DNA of 64,000 nucleotides, taken from NCBI RefSeq assembly GCF_001659605.2, contig NC_035178.2, forward strand, positions 32,629,127 to 32,693,126. Reading direction: 5' to 3'. Under the pieces are notes generated by a model. It was not told where the DNA came from. It saw nothing but the letters and a program-made list of their open reading frames with translations, and ran no database searches. The position numbers were made by a program, and so were the translations under genes. The stretch comes from Manihot esculenta (Eukaryota > Streptophyta > Magnoliopsida > Malpighiales > Euphorbiaceae). Below, one piece after another: positions 55,138 to 64,000 of this stretch (positions within the stretch are counted from its first letter, which is position 1; each line of letters begins with the position of its first letter).

Positions 55138-58100
55138 CTGCCAAATATCAGATACCCAATGAGCATTACATCACAAGCAACTAGTAATTGCCACTTGGAG
55201 AAATTTAGGGATCATACACCCACAATCCGTTTGCAATTTTTTTTCCCCTCTTTTTCATATTAATCAGGTAGGCATAGATGGTTAGATGGCTAGATGCAAA
55301 TGCAAAACCACTTTGAAATCCAACAACAGGCAGCTCAAAACTGGAAAAAAGAATACGAAGGCTAACAACATTTATAAATTCTGCATTGAGATGATTAACT
55401 CATGAGATCAACAAGAATATCCCTTCTAGTATTTCTTTAAGTTCTCTTCACTAGATCACTGTGGTCTTTGGCGTGAAGACGCAAAGTCCCAAAAACATTC
55501 CAATGGATAAGCACGAATAGTGTTAAATCCGTCCTACTATTATTATCATTATTGTTATGCACAGGCCATAGTGGAATTACTGTTAACTATATGAAAGGAA
55601 TTCCAGCAAGAAAGACTTTAATACTCATATGGAATTTGATCAATAAAGAAGAATGCCTAGTTCAACCTTGTACCAGTAGTCATATCCTCCAGAACCATGC
55701 TTTACCAGCAAAATACACAACTGTCTGATACAAGAATTCAGGAAAAAAGATTGGAGATCGGCATCCCGCAAGTAAGTGCCTCTTTAAACTGACTATGGAC
55801 AACATGAATACTTTTCTACCCTTACTTGTAATGATAGGTCATGGTCTATGATATGGCATAATCTTTCTATGATCCGGCATAATCTTAAAATGTTCACAAT
55901 TTCTCGCATTTCATTGTTATGATATATGAATTGTGTACATGTTGCTAAAACTACTTGAATATTTTTCCCTTCAATCATAACAGTTTTATTTTCCTTGAGA
56001 ATCCATCTCTTTTTTGCATAAAGCAGAAAAACTTTTTTTTTTTTTTCAATCTATTAACCTTCAATCCAATGAAAGTAGCCACCAAAACATCTGCATCATC
56101 CTTAAGGAGGCCAATGATTCCCAAGAAATCACAAACTAATTCAACTTAGTCTCCATAATGACCTAGTCAACAATAGTCTTCAAGCCTTTACAACTAAAAC
56201 AATTTAACCATAATTGTCACCTCGAGAATCGACATCTTCATTTTATGGATCAAGAATTGAGAATCAAATCTAATCTTAAGATTTGATAAAAATTCTAAAA
56301 ACTAATTAAAAATAATATATGTTCTAAAAATAAGTAAAAAAGCTATCTTATAATGACATGTTTTGATAAATATAATTATCATTTATATAATTAGAAATAA
56401 TCTTTTTAATAGAATAATATGTATTTACTATGTCATAAAGTTTTATGTTATAAATTATGAACTTTGGAATTGTTGACAATAGTTATCATTATACATATGC
56501 TGAAAATCTCATTTAAATTAAATTAAATAATTAAATAGTAAAAAAAGAAGCAAGTTATAATATTATTAATGTAAATTGCCATAACTTGACAACTATAATT
56601 AGTTAAGTAAATTAACTAAAAAGTGCAAAGAAAAAGAAAGAAAATGTAGTGGAAGAAAAATAGTTAAAGGTTTTGTATACACTTTTCATGCAAAAATTAA
56701 TTAGATCCTAAATTTTAAAAACATAAGGTCTAACAAATCCTTTATAAATAATTGATTGAATCAGTTGAAGATTTGATCAATTCATGATGATTCACATTTT
56801 TTCGATTTAGTCACAATTCATATACATTTGTAATTTACCCTATATATTTGAATCGCTAAAATGTGGAATTGAATTGAGAATTGTAATGTTTGAATCAAGA
56901 ATCATACGATTTAGGTATATTTAAGATTCACCCCATAGATTCTAATCGATTTGTAGGAAATAGATTCAAATTGTAAGATTTGAATAAGGAATCGTAAGAT
57001 TCTAACAACAGTGACTTAGCCATGAATTGAAATAAAATCCACCCATTTAAAGCAAAGAAATTGGGATGATATACTGAATTGGTTAATACATGAAGTGCAA
57101 GATACATGGAGATTGGAGAATTCATTAGACTGTAAGAAGTACTGATTGAGCACAAAATATAGTGCAGACATGAAAGCATCTCAACATATATGTACATTTT
57201 AGTGGATTTACTACTATGGCAAAAAAAAAAAAAGAAGAAAATTATGTTTAAAAGTTTACTACCACTTTATATCCCCTTATATATCATCATTTCCCCCTGA
57301 AATCTGGGCACTTGTACCTAGAATTTTTTTTAAAAAAAAAATTCCTTTTTTCACATTGCATTTCCTGAACTTAATCTCTTTGGGGTTGCTTTTTGATTGG
57401 TTTCTCAGTAGATTTTCACACTTCGAATGTCCTAACAAGATAGAGAATTTTTAAAGTCCTATGTCCATTTAGATATAACTAATATGAGATAATAACCACC
57501 ACAAATAGTAAGAGCATGTCACAATATTCCAGAAAACAGTGATCGCCAAGAAATATTTAAGCAAAGAATTCGTGCATCCGCAGTGAAAATCTCATTTTAT
57601 AAGGCTTTAAAACTATATAAATACGTTTGAAGCACAGATGAAGTGACAAAATGCAACAAGTCTCATGTAATTACAAAATACTGTTGAGGGGAAAGTAGTT
57701 TTATTGGATCAATATTTGACCAGCTATGATGCATAGCAGCAAAGTTTCCCAAAAACAAAAAAACTAGTCCAAAAGATCAGCATGGCACAAACAAGAACGC
57801 TAAGATGGATACTTGGAAATATAAGGATGGATGAGATGAGGATCATTACATTCATAGGAACAGCTCATATTGAGGGAAAGTTTAAGAGAAGCAATTTAAG
57901 ATGGTAAGGACATGTGATTGTAGACTAGCAAATGCACCAGACTGAAAGGTTGAGAACATTGAACTGATAGATATTCAGGAAAAGATACACAGAAGATGAT
58001 GTCAAGGGAAGATGTGAGAAAGGACTGACCTTAGATCTTTATGAAGTGTAGCCCTAAAATGGATAGAATAGGGAAACAAATCCATATAACCAGAATAGAT

Positions 58101-61100
58101 AATCACAGTTTGGCTAACTGACAATTAAGCATCTTCCTTGAACCAAACCATCAGCAGCAGTTAAATCAGTTTTTACAGGTTTGGTATGAACAATTCTTCA
58201 AATCAAATTTGATTTACAATATTTAATTATCAGTGTCGTAATATTATCTTTTAGATACTTCTATAGTATATTAAATGTTAAATTACGAATTAATAACAAA
58301 TATATGGTCAGTTAACTAATTTTTCTAATTTTGGTTAGGCTTCCAATTTTTTGGATTTCTCCCTCAACCCTAATAACCATCCTCAGCAAGTTTAGGATTT
58401 ATGTGTCGATTAGATGGCAATGCCTACGTATGTAAATTTCACTCCCAATTATTCACTTAAACTAATAAGTATGGTTGTTACTAAACTTTAATTCACCTAT
58501 ATAATAATTGAAAATCTATTCACAAAAATAATAATATCATAAGTGCTCAATCCCAACCAGACACCAACTAGAATGCTGCTATGGACTCCATTACCACAAT
58601 TTTTATAAAGCCTGAATATATACTTACACGCCTATACTGATTAGGATCAACCTATTAAACACCTATACAAAAATTGTAATCTATTCGACACTTGAACTTA
58701 TAAACATCATAACAATTAAACACAAATTAGTCATATTATTGATAATTTATTAGAAAAAGTAAAAAATTGATAGCATATATTGCTAATTTTACTCTAAAAT
58801 GTGCTAACTGTGCTTTGAATTTTATAAATTGACAAAGTTAGATGAGTATAGTTTTATCACTTTACGCAATTTTAGAATTCAAATAGCAAAATTTTGAGTT
58901 CAGTTAGCAATAAATCAAATTATTGTTTACTTTTTTTTATAAATCATTAATAATATGATTAATATGTATTTAATTGTCAATTTTTGTAAGTTTAGGTATT
59001 TGATAAGTTACAATTTTAGTTCAGTTGTTTAATAAACTAATATGAAATAGTATAGGGATGTACATATATATTTGGCCTTTTTATAAATATTTAATTGAAT
59101 ATTTTGTTACATAAGAACATTGTCTCTTTCACCAGATCATCTCTCATACCCATCAACTTTCCTCTCTCTTTCTATTTCCACTAAACCTTCTCTCTCCCTC
59201 TTAAGAAGTTGATCTAGAAAAGTTATAGTGAAACCTTGGAGGTTGTTCGCCTCTAAATGCACTAGTTAGACTTCCATTGTTGAACTTCTCAAGAACACAT
59301 GAAGATTGACATGAGGTTACAATGATGTGGTGCTAGAGCTAAAGTGACCAACGTAGGCATGACACTGTTTAGTTCTGACATTGTTGTGACATGGTTATAA
59401 CGTCAACAAGTGCAAGATTGGAATTAGGTGCTTTGCGACTCAAGTTGTTGGGTGAGCTTAGAAATAGACCTAAGTGGATCAATGTGCGGAATCAATCAAA
59501 TCTTGCGATAGGAATGGATGTCAAACATGGTTTTAAATTGCAGTCATAATTGCATTTGCGCTCGCAGGTAACAAAAACAGGCTTATAACTGTCATAATAT
59601 AACAGTAATGGCTAGGAGCTACGCAATGTTTTTTGAAAGATTTGCAAAGTTCATGAAATTAAATAGATATTGCTAGATATAAGTAAGACTAAGTTACACA
59701 AGTATATACTAAATATAAATACATCAAATAAAGACTTTATCCCACCAGATCTCTGTTTTGGACCACTCCATGCAGCCAAAAATGCACTAGAGGAGCTGAC
59801 TAGGGCTACACTGTCAATCTATGGGCATGGTGATTCAATGCTCCAAGGGTGGTCTTTGGTGGAAACAAGGAAGCTTGCTGTGAGACCCAATTAAGCCAGG
59901 TGTTTCCTTTTTTCTTCTCTCTTTCCTTTTTTTCTTTTTGGTTTTTAAACAAGAGGTAAATAAAGGACGCTGCAAGGATGGTTGATTCTTTGGCATGGGA
60001 TAAGACTTTTGATGAAATAAGGGTGGTGGGTCTGGTTAGTAGTAAGGTGACTATTTGTAAGGGACATTAGACAAAACGAGAGGGAAAATATTTGTGAAAG
60101 CTTAAATGAATTGTTCATTCACAATTGGATATGTTGCTCTACTGCCAATGTAGATGCGGTAGAATAATGGGGGAAAAAACATGAAATTATGAGAAAACAA
60201 ATTTTCAAAGGACAAAGAAACACATTCTCAATTGGTAGAGCAACAACACACCCTCAATTTTATTAGCTCAAAGCAGTTGTCAATCATAAGAAAATCTACT
60301 AAATATGTAGAGAACCTAAGACTGTATGTATGAGTAATCCTAATAACATCAGGATAGGAACTGTCAATCTAATTCTAATTAGGGATCACAAAACGCACAA
60401 AAAATAAAAGGGTAATTTATGGCCAAGTCCCTGAAGTTTAATAAAACTCCTAGATTAGTCCCTACCTTAAATTTTAGTAACAATTTTGTCCTCTAATTTA
60501 AATTCCATTAAATAAATTAGTCCTTCTGTTATATTTAGATCCATTTTACCATTAATTTATGTAGTGACAAATATTCCCTTTTATATTAAAAAATGAAATT
60601 ATTTCGTAAATGGCAATCAATAAAGCCCATCCCAATGCAAAGATCCATCTTCAATTCTTCTTCACTTCACTGCCTCTTTCGTTTCTCATTGAGAAACCAC
60701 TTCCAATCTCCCTATCACTTCTTTAACCCACCGGATTTTCCTCACCACCCATCCATTCATTTCTTCTCCTTAACACCACCTTGCGCATGCATGTCTTGAT
60801 TTGTTCATTACTTTGGATCTTTCTCTAAGGTAATATCTACTTTTTGTAAGGAATTTGATAGTGAACATGAAGAAAGATATAAGTGGATATCTCCGTTAGC
60901 TTTCCCTTTCACCTATTCAGGTTTCATTTACAACTCCTCTCTCTCCCTCTCTCAAATTAGGACTTATGCTCTTCTTTTTCTCCTCTGCAAAGATTGGTGC
61001 CTTGTAGGTTGTTAATTTTGTCCTAATTTCAGTTTGGAACACAAATTGACTTGTTTCATCAATTTTAGTTTGTGGGTTTGTCTTGATTAACATTTTAATT

Positions 61101-63773
61101 TGGAATTGTTTGCAATTCCAATGGGAAGATAATTAACTGTAGAGATATTGCATCACCAAAAAGAAAGAGAAAAAAGACAAAAAAGATGAGCAATAGTAAC
61201 ATTCAACTCTGTTGGAATATTGACTTTGAAGATTTTTTAGATATTAAGTGCGAAAGAGAGTGTAAGGTGAAAGGACAAAAGATCAACTGCCCTTTTTAAG
61301 GGCAATGTGGCTTTAAATCAAAATATGTAACAGTGTTGTTACGGCGAGGAAAAGGCACCGGGCAAGGTGACCAGCCCAGCTTAGGGGAGGGAGGTGAGGG
61401 GCAACGGGTGAGCAAGGCGTCGCGCCTCGCAATTAATAAATATCTTCTTTTTTTTTAATTTTTAAGTTTTAAATGATTTTTTAAGTTAAAAACCCTAGAG
61501 ATATTTTATTATAACACATCAACAGCAGCAGCCAAGACCCACTTTCTCTTTCCAACAGTATACAGCTTCTCTAAGGCTAACACAGCAGATATGTCTCTTT
61601 CTCTCCTTCTTCTCTCCTCTCCCTCTCTTTCTCAGATATGTCTCTTTCTCTCCTTCTCTCTTCTCTCCCTCTCTTTCTCTTCTTCTAAGCCGGCTGCAAG
61701 GCTGTAACCTACATCTTCTTTTCTAGAGGTTTTTTTAGTTCTACTTTTACAGTATCAATTTAATTTTATACTTAAGCTAAAAGTTCAGGTATGCATACTA
61801 TTTCTTATTCTCTTATATTGTTGTAAATAATTTTTTTTTTTCATTTGAACATGCTTCTTCCTTTTAATATGCGTTCATTGATGTGTTTGCAAGTAAATAA
61901 CTATATACATATCACTATACTTGAAATATATAGAAAAATTTTGGCTTTCATTGCCTTTTTCAAAAAGGCATCGCCTCACCTCTCTCCTAAAGCGATAAAT
62001 GATCTTATCGCCTTAGTGTCGCCTTTTGCCTTAATAACGCTGGTAGGCAAGTTGACTAACAATAAGTTGGTTTTAATTTTAACAAAAGGATCAATTTGTT
62101 TAATGGAGTAAAAAATGAAGGACCAAATTGTTACTCAAACTCAAGATAGGTATTAATATGTAGGTTTTGATAAATCTCAGGGATTTAACTATAAATTATC
62201 CAAAATAAATTATACATCCTATATTTCTTCATAAATAAGTAGTCTCAAGATCCCTAGTACTTCCTATATCAAGTAGAATTACTATTTAAGGTTCTAAAAA
62301 ATTTAGCCTTATTTTTTTATTTGGCTATCAATAACAAAAAGTGTTAGAATTTTAAATTAGGATAATGGTTTAAGAATTTCAAAATTTAGCTAAAAAACCA
62401 TTGTGCATCTTAATGTGCCTTACACCTTTAATAACTATAGTTGTTGCAAATATCATCAATAAAGGTCGAAGCTACTCAATTGTCTTTACCCGAGGAGTTC
62501 ATTAGTGGCCTCCGCGCATTGAAATTTGTTGCAAGTTTGCCAAATCAAACTTGTGACACCAACTTACTTCTACAAGCTCTCTCTCTCCACCATGTCCAAT
62601 GATGTTGTTAGTCAAAATATGAAGTTGGAACTTATGCAACATGAAGGATGAATTTTCAGAGCTTTGTTGACACTAGGAATGGCCATATTTTGAAAGAAAA
62701 GAAGCTTTCTCTCTCTAGTTCTCCCAATCCTTGGTTTTGAATTCAAATCAATGTTAATTCTTTGTTTTGTATAAAAGGCATGGTGAAACAAATAAATAAA
62801 GGGAACTTTAAATCTCTTGTAAGTGGGGATGGGGAAGGAGAATGTTAGTGATCAAACTTTTTGAAGCGGGAGAGAGAAGATCATTGGTTGGTGGAGAAAA
62901 AAGAGCTAATAGGGATGGAAGATGAGAACAAGCATATTTAAGTGGCATACTTTTCATACATCAGCATTACAAATAGGGTCTAGCCAAAATCAGGTGCTAG
63001 TGCTGCAGTTATTAATTTTTAAGTAACATATTGAAGTTTAAAGATACAATTGTAAGCATCAGTTGTGAGTAGACATTAGCTTATATATGGAATTATGCAT
63101 ATGCCAATTCTAGATGCATGGAAGAAATGGTCCTGCATTTATAGAAAGAACTCTAAGCCTTTAATATGCAAAAATTAAAGCATATGAGAGGAACAATAAA
63201 TAATTGGTATAAAGTGTAGAAATGAGACAAGCAAAACTACTAGTTGTAAGATATAACAACTGACCTTCCACAAACCATCACTAGCCAAAATAACAAACTC
63301 CATGGTTGAGTCTATGGGCACATGTCTTACATCAGGTTCTGAACTTAAATGTGCTTTAAGACTTTGATCTCCAAAAGCTCGGGCAACTGCAAGTTGGCCA
63401 TTAACCCTAGGCACATCCCCTGAAATGACTTTATCAGCTGTTAAGTAACCAAATAAAAAAGATGAGCATTATAGTAAAAACTATAGAGGTATATACCCGG
63501 AAGAGTTGTGACAAAGCCACCCTGTTTCTCAATCCTTTTCCGTTCAGTGTGTGGCTCATGGTCCACAGTAAGCTGATTGGCACAGCCTCTCTCACAGACA
63601 ACAGCTCTAGAATCACCAACATTGGCGACCCATAAGTCCTTGCCATCAATGACAATAGCAGTAACAGCAGTAGAGCCACCAGTGCCCAATTGCATAGAAT
63701 TCTCCAAAATAAACCTATCAGTCTTTTTATAAGCATTCTTAATTGCGGTTTTAGGGTCTTCCCAGAAGTTGGA
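55000..63773 (-). CDS. Protein phosphatase 2C gene, 3' three exons (partial; upstream exons outside window)
   Basis: Three exons join in frame with GT..AG introns: 63773-63497, 63419-63265 and 55137-55000. The product is the C-terminal about 190 residues of a plant PP2C, a Mg/Mn-dependent Ser/Thr phosphatase of about 280 residues. Visible family motifs are [41 protein letters not shown] and [13 protein letters not shown]; the last three include metal-binding aspartates. The wording matches the small cytosolic/nuclear Arabidopsis group of PP2C 9, 10, 39, 58 and PIA1 (clade F). That is recognition from memory; the exact orthologue is unresolved. The N-terminal part with DGHGG lies beyond 64000. 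No stop or frameshift is seen. The final intron is 8127 bp. Confidence 0.9.
55138..57769 (-). other. Intron of PP2C, left part
   Basis: AT-rich. A small direct repeat (CTATGATATGGCATAATCTT and a variant) lies at about 55842-55886. AATCG-rich degenerate stretches at 56220-56300 and 56740-57005 may be remains of a MITE. No exon or gene seen. Confidence 0.5.
57770..58130 (+). pseudogene. LINE reverse-transcriptase C-terminal remnant
   Basis: Plus-strand translation with stops gives [16 protein letters not shown], then SNLRW*GHV. This is the pattern (LRW-hydrophobic-G-R-DK-R ... LRWFGHV) found at the end of plant LINE-type RT proteins. It lies inside the PP2C intron, opposite to the gene. Confidence 0.6.
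58595..59092. mobile_element. Long fold-back MITE
   Basis: About 500 bp whose two halves are imperfect inverted copies. For example TATTAAACACCTATACAAAA with AAAATTGTAATCTATTCGAC on the left corresponds to the reverse complement of about 58950-59050 on the right. Outer ends read TTTATAAAGCC and GGCCTTTTTATAAA. No coding potential. Confidence 0.65.
59093..60400 (-). other. Intron of PP2C, middle part
   Basis: AT-rich with a CT-rich stretch at 59150-59210. No recognised gene or repeat. Confidence 0.4.
61331..62043. mobile_element. Inverted-repeat element nested in the MULE
   Basis: Left end CAGTGTTGTTACGGCGAGGA and the reverse complement of the right end (CCAGCGTTATTAAGGCAAAA) align over about 80 bp. 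Both are unusually GC-rich and carry AGGCGTCGC/AGGCATCGC blocks. The class is undetermined; hAT-like is possible. A clean target duplication is not visible. Confidence 0.5.
61588..61682. repeat. CT-rich direct repeat, two copies of about 47 bp
   Basis: AGATATGTCTCTTTCTCTCC occurs twice, each followed by similar CT-rich sequence. Confidence 0.8.
62211..63264 (-). other. Intron of PP2C, right part
   Basis: AT-rich intron sequence up to the donor site at 63264. No feature recognised. Confidence 0.5.
63265..63419 (-). CDS. PP2C penultimate exon
   Basis: Acceptor ATTTCAG|GGGAT at 63419, donor TGGAAG|GTCAG at 63265/63264. It encodes [18 protein letters not shown] to SDGLWK and ends on a codon boundary. 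Confidence 0.92.
63497..63773 (-). CDS. PP2C exon, antepenultimate to last but two
   Basis: Acceptor TTCTTTGCAG|TCC at 63773 and donor CCGG|GTATAT at 63497/63496. It encodes [15 protein letters not shown] through GGFVTTLPG and ends one base into a codon. Confidence 0.9.
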
Positions 63774-64000
63774 CTGCAAAGAAAACAAAGGAACCAAGAG
63801 CAAACAAAGAAGAGTAATCAAGTAAGTGATATCAAGTCATTAAGTACAACAACTAAACTTTAATCCCAAAATAGTTGGACACAACCATACTGTTTTTTTA
63901 TTATTTTTTTTTTCCCTTTTTTTCCCCGATGTTCATCTCTATCATATACCAAGTCCACATCCATGTCTAAATCAAGTAATCGAAAAAAAAAAAAAGAGAC
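63774..64000 (-). other. Upstream PP2C intron running out of the window
   Basis: Begins with the pyrimidine-rich acceptor of the exon at 63773. T- and A-runs follow; no exon seen to the window end. Confidence 0.6.

Larger units (their letters stand above)
60410..62201. mobile_element. MULE-like non-autonomous DNA transposon
   Basis: Ends are inverted copies over about 150 bp: left GGGTAATTTATGGCCAAGTC, right (reverse complement) GGATAATTTATAGTTAAATC, continuing through TTAGTAACAATTTTGTCC-like sequence. Flanking 9-mers are AAAATAAAA (60401-60409) and AAAATAAAT (62202-62210), one mismatch. Long inverted ends with a 9-bp duplication are typical of Mutator-like elements. No transposase is recognised inside. 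A short frame at 60593-60799 may be captured or random sequence. Confidence 0.7.

Noticed and set aside
56740..57005. AATCG-rich degenerate repeat as a defined MITE
   Set aside because: No clear inverted ends or target duplication; low-complexity sequence is equally likely.
63434..63736. Overlapping minus-strand frame rich in leucine in the PP2C exon
   Set aside because: It is a different-frame shadow of the exon at 63497-63773.

Overview
The window is nuclear DNA of a dicot plant. It is mostly a stack of nested Ty3/gypsy LTR retrotransposons (about 1-53.9 kb), followed by AT-rich host DNA holding the 3' part of a protein phosphatase 2C gene (55.0-63.8 kb, minus strand). The very long LTRs, the initiator-Met-tRNA-type primer site, the chromodomain-ended polyprotein and the TTCGGCGGCCGAA motifs suggest a Tekay-clade chromovirus family. 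My impression of a Euphorbiaceae-type genome (cassava or rubber tree) is only a guess; no host gene here settles the species.

Layout. (1) 1-6693 and 23274-23410: the 3' part of a Tat-lineage element (called H, plus strand). It has the integrase end, a 106-bp tandem array, a large antisense gene with two introns, an unclassified 1.5-kb insertion in that gene, and a probable 3' LTR. (2) 6694-23268: element B (Tekay, minus strand, TSD TTGTA) sits in that LTR. (3) 9160-16761: element A (Tekay, plus, TSD GCTGG), an internally deleted derivative, sits in the 3' end of B's pol. (4) 23411-23821: AT-rich host DNA. (5) 23822-53941: element G, a truncated minus-strand Tat element with a 79-bp tandem array; the array contains a SINE-like insertion and is split by element C. 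(6) 26728-50846: element C (Tekay, plus, TSD CGAGC/CAAGC) has a complete-length gag-pol reading frame broken only by stop codons. C itself received solo LTR F (in its 5' LTR), solo LTR E (between pol and the polypurine tract) and element D (minus, in its 3' LTR).

Ten Tekay LTRs of about 2.2-2.7 kb are therefore present. All share one architecture: TGTAATACC start, a first cluster of TTCGGCCGCCGAA palindromes, a TATA box about 20-40 bp later, candidate splice donors, a second palindrome cluster about 0.7 kb downstream, short hairpin-forming tandem units, and a GTTACA-like end. A conserved acceptor-like CAG lies 8-10 nt before the gag ATG in all four internal regions.

(7) 53942-64000: AT-rich intergenic DNA, then three 3'-terminal exons of a clade-F-like PP2C gene. 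Its last intron is 8.1 kb and contains a LINE fragment, a long fold-back MITE and a MULE-like element with another inverted-repeat element inside it. No intact autonomous transposon is present: C and D have stops, D lacks its primer site, A lacks capsid and most of pol, B and G lack catalytic parts. I see no rRNA, tRNA gene, CRISPR array or bacterial-type operon.
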